64,000 nucleotides of DNA from Sphingomonas sp. Leaf17 (GTDB taxonomy: Bacteria > Pseudomonadota > Alphaproteobacteria > Sphingomonadales > Sphingomonadaceae), in assembly GCF_001421505.1 (NCBI RefSeq), contig NZ_LMKL01000001.1:1-64000 (forward strand). The letters run 5' to 3'. Numbering within the stretch: the stretch's first letter is position 1; every line of letters begins with the position of its first letter. Under the pieces are notes generated by a model that worked only from the letters and a program-made list of their open reading frames with translations, was not told the DNA's origin and ran no database searches. The position numbers were made by a program, and so were the translations under genes. This document shows positions 9,423 through 18,700 of the stretch, one piece after another.

Positions 9423-11345
9423 TTACCGGGCGTGATAGAAATCATAGACCTGTTGCGCGACGCTTGTCGACACGCCCGGGGCCTTGCGCAGATCCTCCAG
9501 GCTGGCGTTGCGGACCGCGCGGCCGGTGCCAAAGTGCATCAGCAGCGCCTTCTTGCGCGCCGGCCCGATGCCGGGCACCTCGTCCAGCGGGCTGGCACCG
9601 ATCGCCTTGGATCGCTTGTCGCGGTGGACGCCGATGGCGAAGCGGTGGACCTCGTCGCGCAGCCGCTGGAGGTAGAACAGCACCGGCGCGTTGACCGGCA
9701 ACTGGAACTCGCGCCCGTCAAGCATGTGGAACACCTCGCGCCCGTCGCGGCCGTGCATCGGCCCCTTGGCGACGCCGACCAGGCACACGTCCTCGATCCC
9801 CAGCACCTCCAGCGCCTCCCGCGCGGCCGCCAGCTGCCCCTTGCCGCCGTCGATCAGCACAAGATCGGGCCAGTCGCCCGCATCCCGGTCCGGATCCTCG
9901 GCCTGCGCGCGGGCGAATCGGCGGGTGAAAACCTCGCGCATCATCCCGAAATCGTCACCGGGCGCGGTCGCCTTGTCCTTGATGTTGAACTTGCGATACT
10001 GGCCTTTCCGGAACCCCTCCGGCCCGGCGACGACCATCGCGCCGGTCGCGTTCGTCCCCTGGATATGGCTGTTGTCGTAGATCTCGATCCGGTTCGGCGG
10101 CTCGGGCAGGTCGAACAGGTCGGCCACCTCGCGCAGCAGCTTTGCCTGTGTCGTCGATTCGGCCAGCCGCCGCTCCAGCGCCTCGACCGCGTTCCGGCTG
10201 GCCTGGTCGAGCAGCCGCTTGCGGTCGCCCCGCTGCGGCACGGCCACCGTCACCTTGAACCCCGCCCGCTCGCCCAGCGCCTCGGCCAGCAGGTCGCCCT
10301 CCTCCAACTCGCGGTCGAGCAGGATCGTCTTCGCCGGCGGCACCTCCTCATAAAACTGGCTGAGGAAGCTTGTCAGCACCTCATCCTCGGGTACGTCGTT
10401 GGTGTGCTGCGGGAAGAAGCTGCGATGACCCCAGTTCTGGCCGCCGCGAATGAAGAACGCCTGGATGCCGATCAAGCCATTCGCCGCCGCCATCGCGAAG
10501 ATGTCCGCATCGCCGACCCCTTCGGCATTGATCGCCTGTGTCCCCTGAATATAGGTCAACGCCTTCAGCCGGTCGCGCAGTATCGCCGCCAGCTCGAAAT
10601 CCATGGCCTCTGCGGCCGCCTGCATCTGCGCGCCCAGCTTGGCCTGCACGCCGGTCGACTTGCCCGCGAGGAAGCTCTTGGCATCCTCGACCAGTTCGGC
10701 ATAGGCGGGCGGCTCGATCCGCCCGACGCACGGCGCGGAGCACCGCTTGATCTGGTACAGCAGGCACGGCCGGTCGCGATTGTTGAAGAAACTGTCGGTA
10801 CACGACCGCAGCAGGAACAGCTTCTGCAACGCATTCAACGTGTTGTTGACCGATCCCGCGCTGGCGAATGGGCCATAATAATTGCCCTTGGCCCGCCGTG
10901 CGCCGCGATGCTTCTGCACGCGGGGAAAGGCGTGATCGTCGCGCAACAGGATGAACGGGAAACTCTTGTCGTCGCGCAGCAGCACGTTGTACGCCGGACG
11001 ATACCGCTTGATGAGCTGCGCCTCCAGCAGCAGCGCCTCCGCCTCGTTGTTGGTCGTCACGATCGTCATCGACCGGGTCTGTGCGACCATCCGCTGCAGC
11101 CGCTTCGTCAGCCGTTCGACCTGCGTATAGTTGGCTACGCGGTTCTTCAGCGCGCGTGCCTTGCCGATGTAGAGCACGTCGCCCCGCGCATCCTGCATCC
11201 GGTAGACGCCCGGCCGCGCCGGCAGCGTCGCCAGCACGTTGCGGATCGCGGCGACGCCGGTCGCCAGATCGGGCGTATCCGCCCCGCGCACCGCGAACGC
11301 GGCCTTGTCCTCGTTGAAACGATCGGGGGTGTTGGGTGTCGACAT
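9423..11345 (-). CDS. uvrC: Excinuclease ABC subunit C
   Basis: A 640-residue UvrC. It makes both incisions in nucleotide excision repair with UvrAB. Domains in order: GIY-YIG nuclease (about 40-125, GVYRM then DVLYIGKA), a cysteine-containing stretch (DRPCLLYQIKRCSAPCVG, about 180-197), the UVR/UvrB-interaction helix (about 225-260), the RNase H-like C-terminal nuclease (about 400-560, with YDNSHIQGT and VLIDGGKGQL) and a terminal helix-hairpin-helix pair (DEVPGIGPARKKALL). It is the first gene of a minus-strand run towards leuB. ATG at 11345. Confidence 0.96.
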   Translation of the reverse strand: MSTPNTPDRFNEDKAAFAVRGADTPDLATGVAAIRNVLATLPARPGVYRMQDARGDVLYIGKARALKNRVANYTQVERLTKRLQRMVAQTRSMTIVTTNNEAEALLLEAQLIKRYRPAYNVLLRDDKSFPFILLRDDHAFPRVQKHRGARRAKGNYYGPFASAGSVNNTLNALQKLFLLRSCTDSFFNNRDRPCLLYQIKRCSAPCVGRIEPPAYAELVEDAKSFLAGKSTGVQAKLGAQMQAAAEAMDFELAAILRDRLKALTYIQGTQAINAEGVGDADIFAMAAANGLIGIQAFFIRGGQNWGHRSFFPQHTNDVPEDEVLTSFLSQFYEEVPPAKTILLDRELEEGDLLAEALGERAGFKVTVAVPQRGDRKRLLDQASRNAVEALERRLAESTTQAKLLREVADLFDLPEPPNRIEIYDNSHIQGTNATGAMVVAGPEGFRKGQYRKFNIKDKATAPGDDFGMMREVFTRRFARAQAEDPDRDAGDWPDLVLIDGGKGQLAAAREALEVLGIEDVCLVGVAKGPMHGRDGREVFHMLDGREFQLPVNAPVLFYLQRLRDEVHRFAIGVHRDKRSKAIGASPLDEVPGIGPARKKALLMHFGTGRAVRNASLEDLRKAPGVSTSVAQQVYDFYHAR

Positions 11346-11773
11346 TACCGGGAATCTGGGGATGCGAGGGCGTAGCGGCTAGGGGGCCAGGCCGATGATT
11401 CGGGCTGGAAGGTTACAAAGGTTATACCCGCGAAGGGGGGGGTAGCGGCGTTTCGGGATGCCGGAGCGGCGTTGGAGGATCGGTCGGGCAGAACGCTGTC
11501 AAAGTCGGGGCGAATAGGACAGCGGTTTTTTTTCGGAACATCGCTGATCCTGTCGGGTGCCGGTACGGTGGCTAAACGATCGCCGATCTCCCGTTTCCCC
11601 GCGCCTGCGGGGGAAAGGGAGATGGAAATGACCCACCCCTTCTGGCCTCCCCGGCGAAAGCCGGGGCCCAGTTGGGAGACCGCCAATGATGAGGGACGGT
11701 CCACCGTTAGCAACGCTAACCCAACTGGGCCCCGGCCTCCGCCGGGGAAGGGATTAAGCGGCAATAAACACCA
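11346..11773. other. Intergenic region with REP-like repeat
   Basis: No gene is supported in these 428 bases. The part next to uvrC holds its promoter region but no clear consensus was seen; it includes short runs of G around 11437 and of T around 11526. The right third is occupied by the inverted repeat pair listed separately. Confidence 0.6.
11649..11747. repeat. REP-like inverted repeat pair, copy 1
   Basis: Two 28-base units face each other: 11649-11676 and 11720-11747. The reverse complement of the right unit differs from the left at 2 of 28 positions. Each unit is itself a hairpin with arms CCCCGGC and GCCGGGG, followed by a CCCAGTTGGG tail. Related pairs lie at 12206-12303 and 49146-49231, plus a single unit at 49044-49073. 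The whole could fold as a long cruciform and may stop transcription between uvrC and the exporter gene. Confidence 0.8.
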
Positions 11774-12094
11774 TTACGCCGTAGCAAACAGCTTCGTCCC
11801 CACCACGCCGATGACGGTCAGCGCCATGAACCCGATCTGCACCGGGTTGAGTTTGTCCCCGAACAACAGGACGCCGCCGATGACCACACCGACCGCACCC
11901 AGGCCGGTCCACACCGCATAGGCGGTGCCGGCGGGCAGGCCGCGCATCGCCAGCGCCAACAGGCCCATGTTCACGAAGCTCAGGATGATCGGCACGCTCG
12001 ACGCGGTCCAAGTGCCAAGCGTCGCGGCCCATTTCAGGCTGAGCGCCCAGCAGATTTCGGTGACGACGGCGATGCCGAGAATGATCCACGCCAT
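11774..12094 (-). CDS. SMR-family small multidrug/guanidinium exporter (SugE/Gdx-like)
   Basis: A 106-residue protein with four transmembrane helices. The membrane glutamate essential for proton-coupled transport is E13 in the first helix (VVTEICWALSLKW). The LPAGTAYAVWTGLGAVG motif in helix 3 and the overall pattern fit the small multidrug resistance family and look closer to SugE/Gdx guanidinium exporters than EmrE, but this subtype is a judgement by eye. The ATG at 12094 has the strong Shine-Dalgarno AAAGGAG 8 bases upstream; a longer frame to 12265 runs into repeat sequence and is rejected. It is monocistronic between two repeat pairs. No guanidine riboswitch was recognised upstream. Confidence 0.88.
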   Translation of the reverse strand: MAWIILGIAVVTEICWALSLKWAATLGTWTASSVPIILSFVNMGLLALAMRGLPAGTAYAVWTGLGAVGVVIGGVLLFGDKLNPVQIGFMALTVIGVVGTKLFATA

Positions 12095-12205
12095 TCGGAT
12101 TGCTCCTTTGGGGCGGGCTCGGAAAGGACAGGCAGCATCGCCGGAAACCCGGAAGAGGCGATGGTGCGAAAGACCCGGATGCTGGGATGCGTCACAACAA
12201 TTATT

Positions 12206-12303
12206 CCCCGGCGAAGGCCGAGGTCCAGTCAGGCAAGCGTCAGATCGAGCGTCCGGCACCAGCATCCAACGACTTGGCGACTGGACCCCGGCTTTCGCCG
12301 GGG
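12206..12303. repeat. REP-like inverted repeat pair, copy 2
   Basis: Units at 12206-12230 and 12279-12303 are inverted relative to each other, with the same CCCCGGCGAA-GCC core as copy 1 but a GGTCCAGTC tail instead of CCCAGTTGGG. It occupies most of the gap between the exporter and the F0 operon, downstream of atpF and upstream of the exporter on the same strand. It could serve as a transcription end for the ATP synthase operon (inference). Confidence 0.75.
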
Positions 12304-12333
12304 AGCGGCAGAGCCAACCGCTAACGGCTTGAT

Positions 12334-12987
12334 CTAGTTCAACCGACCCAGCCCGGCGATCGTCCGGTCGATCATCGCCCGGTCGCTATCGACGCCATGC
12401 TGCTCGGCGATCAGCATCGCGGCGGCGCGCTGGGCGGCGTCGGCGGCACGGGCGCGGACCTCGGCAATCGCGGCGCGCTCGGCTCCGGCGATCTTGTCCT
12501 CAGCCATCTTGGTCCGGCGGGCCATCAGTTCCTCGGCGTCGCGCTTGGCCTTGACCAGAATGGCCTGCGCTTCGTGATGGGCATGCTCACGCATCGTCGC
12601 GGCATCGGCCTCGGCGGCCTTGGCCTTTGCCTCATATTCGGCGCGCAGGGCCTCGGCCTCGGCGCGCAGCCGGGTCGCCTCGTCAAGCTGAACGCGGATC
12701 GCGGCGATGCGCCCGTCGAGCGCCTTGCCGATCATCGCCGGCACCTTCTTGACGATGGCGATGGCGATCACGACGAGCGCGGCCACCGCGACCCAGCCGG
12801 TCGAGTCCATGCCAAGCGCCATCGGGCTGGCGACATGTTCCACGCCACCATGCGCCTCGGTGCCGGCGACGTTGCCCTCGATCCCGTCCTTGCCGCGAAT
12901 GGCCTGCTTTTCCAGACCCTCGGAGGAGGCGGCATCGGCGAGGTTCTCGGCGACGACCGCGCTGGCAATGAAGCTTGCGTCAGACAT
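12334..12987 (-). CDS. atpF: ATP synthase F0 subunit b
   Basis: A 217-residue peripheral-stalk subunit. One membrane helix (about 62-84, GWVAVAALVVIAIAIV) is followed by a long charged, alanine-rich coiled coil (about 90-195) that reaches F1. The N-terminus before the helix is unusually long at about 60 residues, as is common in this lineage. It overlaps the preceding b' gene by 8 bases. It is the last gene of atpI-atpB-atpE-b'-atpF; the F1 genes are elsewhere, as usual in alphaproteobacteria. Confidence 0.93.
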   Translation of the reverse strand: MSDASFIASAVVAENLADAASSEGLEKQAIRGKDGIEGNVAGTEAHGGVEHVASPMALGMDSTGWVAVAALVVIAIAIVKKVPAMIGKALDGRIAAIRVQLDEATRLRAEAEALRAEYEAKAKAAEADAATMREHAHHEAQAILVKAKRDAEELMARRTKMAEDKIAGAERAAIAEVRARAADAAQRAAAMLIAEQHGVDSDRAMIDRTIAGLGRLN

Positions 12988-13474
12988 GGGCGGTGGTCCT
13001 GCGTACCGCGTCGGCGGCGGTGTCGATGCTGACGGTCAGGCCGGCGACCTTGGCGACCAGATCCTGAGTCACGTCGGCGGCGACGGTCGAAAGATTGGCG
13101 AGCGCCTCGGCCTTGGCGTTGGCGATGGCGAGGTCGTGATGCCCGGTCCGCTCGGCCAGTTCGGCGTCGGCGGCGTGCATCTGCTTTTCGAACGCGGCGG
13201 TCGCGCGCGCCTTGGCGGCGGTCGTCTCGGCATGGGCGGCGGCGCGGGCCGCGTCCATCTCGATGATCCACGCGGCCTCGGTCGCGTCGGCCTGTCGGCG
13301 GGCGGCTTCGGCGGCGGCAAGGTCGGCGGCGATCTGGCCGTCACGCTTCTGCACGGTCGATTCGACACGCGGCACCATGCCCCGACCAATGACGAAATAG
13401 GTCAGGCCGAAGATGAGCAGCAGCCAGAAGATCTGGGATGCATAGGTGGCGGTGATCTGCGCGATCTGAGGCAT
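12980..13474 (-). CDS. atpG: ATP synthase F0 subunit b'
   Basis: A 164-residue second b-type stalk subunit. An N-terminal membrane helix (about 10-30, YASQIFWLLLIFGLTYFVI) is followed by the conserved RVESTVQKRDGQIAADLAAAE segment and a coiled coil to the C-terminus. Having b and b' as a heterodimer is typical of photosynthetic lineages and alphaproteobacteria. It lies 74 bases downstream of atpE and overlaps atpF by 8 bases, so the two are probably made in balanced amounts. Confidence 0.92.
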   Translation of the reverse strand: MPQIAQITATYASQIFWLLLIFGLTYFVIGRGMVPRVESTVQKRDGQIAADLAAAEAARRQADATEAAWIIEMDAARAAAHAETTAAKARATAAFEKQMHAADAELAERTGHHDLAIANAKAEALANLSTVAADVTQDLVAKVAGLTVSIDTAADAVRRTTAHV

Positions 13475-13548
13475 GGCGGACGCCCGTCTTTATGAAAACT
13501 GGTACGCGCCGGGTGCGAAACACCCGGCGCGCGAAGGTCGCGTGATGG

Positions 13549-13776
13549 TTACGCGACGAAGATCAGCAGCACGGCGACGACGAACGCCAGCAGGCCGAGA
13601 AGCTCGGCTGCGGCGAAGCCGATGAACAGGCGACCCTGCTGGCCGTCTGCCGCACCGGGGTTGCGCAGTGCGCCTTCGAGGAACTTGGCGAAGACGTTAC
13701 CCACGCCGAGTGCGGCGAGGCCCGCACCGATTGCTGCCAGACCGGCACCGAGCAGCTTTGCGGCTTCTGCGTCCAT
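13549..13776 (-). CDS. atpE: ATP synthase F0 subunit c
   Basis: A 75-residue hairpin of two membrane helices forming the proton-driven c-ring. The polar loop has the family RNP motif (R38-N39-P40). The ion-binding carboxylate in helix 2 is E58 (FAAAELLGLLAF). No additional polar residues suggesting sodium binding are seen next to E58, so proton coupling is inferred. A glycine/alanine-rich helix 1 is as expected. A GGGAG Shine-Dalgarno-like stretch lies upstream of the ATG. Confidence 0.96.
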   Translation of the reverse strand: MDAEAAKLLGAGLAAIGAGLAALGVGNVFAKFLEGALRNPGAADGQQGRLFIGFAAAELLGLLAFVVAVLLIFVA

Positions 13777-13818
13777 GATGATACTCCCTTGGAAAAATAC
13801 GATAGTGGTTGAAAGGAC

Positions 13819-14622
13819 TTAGTGAAGGTTGACCGCGTCGTTGAGATACAGCGAGGTCAGCAACGCGAAGACATAGGCCTGGATCGCGCACACCAGCAGT
13901 TCAAGCAGGGTGATGCCGATCATCAGCAGGAAACTCGGGATGGCCACGACCGGCGCGACCCAAAGGGCCTCGGCGTTCAGGCCGTTGATGACGAACCCGG
14001 CCAGCACCTTCATCAGGATATGCCCGGCGGTCATCGCCACGAACAGTCGCAGGCCAAGGCTGAACGGCCGCACCAGGAACGAGAACAGCTCGACCGGCGG
14101 GATCAGCCACATCAGCCACCACGGCGTACCGTGCGGCACGAACAGCGAGAAGAAGTGCAGGCCGTGGCGCGAGAAGCCGACGATCAGCACGATCGCGAAC
14201 GACAGGATCGCCAGCACGCCGGTGACGGTCAGATGGCTGGTGATGGTGAAGGGGTGGACGCCCGGCACGATCCCGAACGGCATCATGCCCAGGATGTTGG
14301 CGATCAGGATGAACATGAACAGCGAGAACACGTACGGCAGGAACTTGCGCCCCTCCGGCCCAATGTTCGCGGTCAGCATGCTGCCGATGAAGCCGGTGAA
14401 GGTCTCCACCGCCGCCTGCCAGCGACCGGGCACCAGTTCGCGCTTCATGCCGCCCAGCATGAACACCCACAGGACGAGCAGCGTCGCTACCATCCACAGG
14501 GCGGAATTGGTGAAGGACAGGTCATACCCGCCGACGATCCACCGCTGATCGAACACCGGTTCGATCAGGAACTGGTGCATCGGATCAATCTTGCCGCCCG
14601 TCCCTGCCACGATTCCCGTCAC
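13819..14622 (-). CDS. atpB: ATP synthase F0 subunit a
   Basis: A 267-residue membrane stator that forms the proton half-channels. The essential arginine is in the motif LGLRLFVAMTAGHILM (about residue 190), and the C-terminal helices carry the usual conserved Glu/Gln pattern (LLELLVCAIQAYVFALLTSLYLNDA). It is 23 bases downstream of atpI and 43 bases upstream of atpE, in the canonical order. Start ATG 14622. Confidence 0.95.
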   Translation of the reverse strand: MTGIVAGTGGKIDPMHQFLIEPVFDQRWIVGGYDLSFTNSALWMVATLLVLWVFMLGGMKRELVPGRWQAAVETFTGFIGSMLTANIGPEGRKFLPYVFSLFMFILIANILGMMPFGIVPGVHPFTITSHLTVTGVLAILSFAIVLIVGFSRHGLHFFSLFVPHGTPWWLMWLIPPVELFSFLVRPFSLGLRLFVAMTAGHILMKVLAGFVINGLNAEALWVAPVVAIPSFLLMIGITLLELLVCAIQAYVFALLTSLYLNDAVNLH

Positions 14623-14644
14623 CCCACATACGACGAACGCCCGG

Positions 14645-14965
14645 TCACTCCGGGCGTTCGCCTGAAATCTTCATGATGGATCTGAACGCGACGCCGATCC
14701 CGAGGAACAGCGACACGAGCAGAAGCCAGGGCGACGTGCCAATCAGCCGGTCAAGGACCCACCCGATCAACGCGCTGCCGATGAGACTTCCGATCAACGC
14801 GGCAAGAACCCGGTTGCCCTGGGAATAACCCCTGTCGGCATCCACCGGTTTCTGCCCCGTCCGCAACGCTTCCCGGTCCCGCGCGACCTTCAGCCGCTCG
14901 TCGAGCGCCGTCAGTCGCGGGTCCGCGTTGCCATGGACGTCCCGTCCGGGTTCATTCTCCGCCAC
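14645..14965 (-). CDS. atpI: AtpI/AtpZ-type F0F1 assembly protein
   Basis: A small protein of about 106 residues with a charged N-terminal half and two membrane helices (about 55-77 and 82-98, with GNRVLAALIGSLIGSALIGWVLDRL then SPWLLLVSLFLGIGVAF). This family helps c-ring assembly or Mg2+ supply. Two GTG starts are possible: 14977, or 14965 giving VAENEPGRD. The latter is chosen because GGGGAAG lies at a suitable distance upstream. It is the first gene of the F0 operon. Confidence 0.85.
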   Translation of the reverse strand: MAENEPGRDVHGNADPRLTALDERLKVARDREALRTGQKPVDADRGYSQGNRVLAALIGSLIGSALIGWVLDRLIGTSPWLLLVSLFLGIGVAFRSIMKISGERPE

Positions 14966-15153
14966 ACGCTTCCCCACCCGATTGTCATCATTCCGGGAGA
15001 AAGCGCGCAGAGACGAACGCTCCCGCCAAGGCGCGGCCCGTTTAGAAACAGGGCGGGTTCAAGTCAACCGGTGTGGCAACCGGATCATCATCCGGCCGTC
15101 ACACATCCGTCATCGCAGCCGCAACCGATGGACGCGGCTGGCCGCGCCCCTGG

Positions 15154-15531
15154 TCAGACGCAGCGCGGGTCGCGCTCCGGTGCGCCGCCGCCGCGCGTGG
15201 CCCATGTCCCGCCCGGCGTCTTGTACTTCTCGCCCGCATTGGTCTGCGCGATCAGGTTGCAGCCGCTGGTGAACGCAAGCTGCTCGACCGTCGCGCCGCT
15301 GGCGCTGGCCTTCTGGGTGTAGGCGGCCTTTCGCTGGATATTGATGTTGTTGACCAGCGCGCGCAGGTCGGCCGTGGCCGTCCCGACGATACCGATATAG
15401 CCATCGGGCTGTTCGCCGACCTGCCCCGCCGCCCGCGCCGCCGCATAGGCGGGATCGCGCTGGGCATAGGCGGTCGCCGACACACCGGCCAGGACGACCG
15501 CGCCCGCTATCAACCAGACCTTGGTGTTCAT
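15154..15531 (-). CDS. ydbL: YdbL family protein (DUF1318)
   Basis: A 125-residue secreted protein with a clear signal peptide (about 1-23, ending AYAQ). The mature part contains VGEQPDGYIGIV, LRALVNNINIQRKAAYTQKA and a conserved cysteine in FTSGCNLI. In Escherichia coli YdbL acts with YnbE and the AsmA-like bridge YdbH in phospholipid transport between the membranes; the same three-gene order is present here. It starts one base after the ynbE stop. Assignment rests on motifs and gene order. Confidence 0.85.
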   Translation of the reverse strand: MNTKVWLIAGAVVLAGVSATAYAQRDPAYAAARAAGQVGEQPDGYIGIVGTATADLRALVNNINIQRKAAYTQKASASGATVEQLAFTSGCNLIAQTNAGEKYKTPGGTWATRGGGAPERDPRCV

Positions 15532-15532
15532 C

Positions 15533-15715
15533 TTAGAATATCCCCGGATTCTGCTGGATCAGCGACTTCGCCTCGCCATCGAGACGATAGACCACTTCCT
15601 GCGTGACGTTGATGTTGAGGTTGATCTCGATCGGCTTGTCCGGGGCGCTGACGTTGACGCATCCGCCAAGCGGCGCGGCCCCTGCGATCAGGCCAAGGAC
15701 GATCATCCTTTTCAT
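15533..15715 (-). CDS. ynbE: YnbE family outer-membrane lipoprotein
   Basis: A 60-residue lipoprotein. From the ATG at 15715 the protein has a positively charged start (MKRM), a short hydrophobic stretch and a lipobox-like LGGC, then the family core INLNINVTQEVVYRLDGEA and the ending NPGIF. A second start at 15766 overlaps the ydbH stop as ATGA and would give 77 residues; the shorter form matches the size of E. coli YnbE and gives a conventional signal peptide, but coupling favours the longer. YnbE pairs with the C-terminus of YdbH in the lipid bridge. Confidence 0.82.
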   Translation of the reverse strand: MKRMIVLGLIAGAAPLGGCVNVSAPDKPIEINLNINVTQEVVYRLDGEAKSLIQQNPGIF

Positions 15716-15762
15716 ACGCACATAGGTCGTGGTTCCTGCCGGCATCTTCAATCCTGTTACGG

Positions 15763-18700
15763 TCATGGCACGGTCTCGCTTGCGGGGGGCTGAACGGATC
15801 CTGGCGTGGTGGGCGGTCTGGCCCGCTTGTTCTGTTCGTCGAGCAGATTGGGCAGATTGCGTTCGATCAGCCGCTTGGGATCGTAAAAGGACAGCGCGGA
15901 ATCGAGCAGCCCGCGAAACGGCGCCTTGATGCGGATGTTGAACACGAACGGCAGCTTCTGGAGACGGCGGATCAGGAAGTTGGATTTCGCCCCCTCCCCC
16001 TGGCTGATGCCGGCAAACTTTACTTCCGTCACCATCTCGCCGGCCAGCGCGCCGTTCATCACGATCGACAGGTCGCGATAGCGCAGCGACTTCAGCGCCT
16101 GGAATGCCAGATTGGCCCATACGCCCAGATCCTTCTGACTGATCGCGCCGACATAGGCGAGCGTGCCGCCACCGGGCCGGACCTTCAGCGTGCCGTTCTC
16201 GATCCGCCCGCCCTTTTCATCGAAGATCATCGGCAGCGTCCCGTCGAAGATACCGGTCGCGCTGATGTTCTGAAACGAGAATTGCTGAAGGAACGCGCCC
16301 GCGCCCGCGCCATTGATGCGGAACGTCATCCGCCGGGCGCCGGGCGCGGAAAAATCGAGCAGTGTCGGGTCCAGCGTCAGCAGCCCGCCGGCAAACGGCC
16401 AGCGCCCGCTTTCCACCAGCACCCGCGAATCGGCATAGGTCTGGTATCGGATGGTGCCGTCGGTGACGGCGATGCCGGGATTGACGCTTGCGATGGTGGC
16501 GACCTGACCGGGCTCGCTTTCCAGCGCGAGCAGATCCTTGAACCGGATCTCGCCCCTGATCCCGCTGACCGGGCCGAAGGCGGCGGCCAGATCGGTGCCG
16601 GCGGTGCGGAACACGCCCGTCGAGCGCACCCCGGCGGGGGTCCAGGCGATATGCCCCTCGCCCGTCACGGTGCCCTTCACGTCGGCGATGACGCCGAACG
16701 TCAGCCGGGTCAGCTGGTCGGGCTGCAACCCGTCGCCGAAGGTCAGGCCGGGCACGGCCAGGGTCGCGTCGCCGGTGCCGGACGACAGCGCGTGGTCGAT
16801 GCGGACGGTGGCGACCGTCACGCCGGCGTCGGGTGTGACGAGCGTGCCGGTGGTGGCGATCCGCCCATCGACCAGCGTCAGGGCGACGCCCTGCGCCCGC
16901 AACGGCTTGAACCGCGCCTCCGCCGCCGCATCGGCAACCATCAGCACGCCGTTGACCGACAGGCGGCCGTCGGTCAGACCCCAGCGGCCGTCCGCCGCCG
17001 ACAGGACCAGTGGTACGTTGCCGATCTGACCGCCGCCGCCGGTGAACGCGCCGCCAAGCCCGCCGCCCGCCAGCCGCCCGGTCAGCGTCGCGAAATCCAG
17101 CCGCGTCACCCGGTCCGGGTTGCCGAGCCGCGCCGCCAGCCCGTCGATGGCAAAGCCCCGATCGCTCAACCGCAGCGTCGATCCGCTCGCCGCCAGCGTC
17201 AGCGGTGTCGTGCCCAGTCGCCCGCCGAGCCGCGCGCCCGCAATCCGCGCGCCACCACCGACGGTGCCGCCATTTACCCGGAGCAGTGCGCCATCGACCG
17301 GGCACAGCGTGATCCGCGCGGGGTCCAGCACTAGCCCGGAAACCGCCAGCCGCCGGACCGCGAGCGGGGCACAGGCCGGATTGACGACCAGCCGCGCCCG
17401 CCCGTCCCACAACGCGTTGATCGGCAGCGCCAGTCCATCCACCCGACCATCGCCGAGCGGACCGGACAGCGTCGCCCGCGTCGCGATCCGGGTCACGCCA
17501 CTGGCCGTCGCGCTGAACGTCACCGGCGACAGCGCCAGACTGGCCCCACCCGCAGCATAGGGCGCGATACGGGCCAACCCGCGTACCGGTGCGCCGGGCT
17601 GTGCCTGCGCCAGTGATACGCGCGCGACCGGCAGTCCGCCGCCGCTGGTGGCCAGCGTCGTATCCAGCCGTACCCGCGCGCCGGGCCAGCCGAGCGTCAC
17701 GCCGCTGCCGCCGTCGAGCGCGACCCGCGCGCCGCTCGCCGCAGCCAGCCCGAGCCGGGACACCCTCGCCCCGCCGCGCCCGTCACGCAGACGGACCGCG
17801 ATATCCGCATCGCCGTCGAACCCGCGCCCCGCCCGGCGGATCGCATCGGCCAGTTGCGCGACCAGCGGCGCGACCGGCGTGCCCGCCCCGCTGCCGCCCC
17901 AGCCGGTCGCGCGATCGACCAACGCCGACGCGATCGACACGCCGCCGACCCGGACCTTGCCCTCGAACGCGCTGTCGCTGCCGATCCGATAGGTGCCGGC
18001 GATGGCGACGGTTTTCGCCCGCGCCTGCGCCGCGACCGCGCTGGTGCCCGTCAGGTCGACCGCGCCCCGGGTCGCGGCGGCGCTGCCCGCGAACCGGACC
18101 GTGCCGGCCGTACCGGCCAGCCTTGCGGCCGGATGCGTGATGCCGGCGGTGGTCAGCCTGGCCTGCCCCTGCCAACGATCCAGCGCGGCCCCCAGCGCCA
18201 GATCGAGGTCGGCCGAAACCTGCCGTACCGTCACGGGACCGCACGCCACCATGCCCAGCCGGATGGGGCCGGTGACGGTCGGCGCGGCCTTGCGGATCGA
18301 CACGCGCAAGGGTGCCGCGACCTTCTCAACGATGCAGGAACCCGCCTTCAGCCGGTCACTGACGACCGCCAGCGTGCCCCTGAATCCGTCGTCCAGCCGC
18401 CCCGCCCCGGCCAGCCGCAACCCGACCAGTCCGGCCGGCGTCTCCAGCCGCATCCGACCATCGGCAAGGTCCAGGTCGATCGACGGCAACGCAAAGGGCT
18501 TGCCCGATGGCGGCGGCAGCAGCCGGTCGATCGCGCCAAGCGACACCTTGCCGCCCACAACCCGCCCGCGCATCCGCACATGGCCCGCGCGCAGGCCCGT
18601 CACGCGCGCGCCGGACAGGTCGATCGACGTCCGCGTCTCGACCCAGTCGGCCACGAGGTCGGGGTTCGCCGGATCGCCGATGACGACATCGAGCAGCCGC

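Noticed and set aside
9432..11375. 647-codon plus-strand frame opposite uvrC
   Set aside because: The minus-strand UvrC is complete with all its domains, and this frame shows no motif.
12095..12333. Possible guanidine riboswitch before the SMR exporter
   Set aside because: The region is taken up by a REP-like repeat pair and shows no recognisable guanidine aptamer motif. The exporter has an ordinary Shine-Dalgarno.
15764..15795. Sigma-54-like TGGCACG...TTGC near the end of ydbH
   Set aside because: The spacing between the two boxes is 7 instead of 4, and the site is oriented against the surrounding genes.
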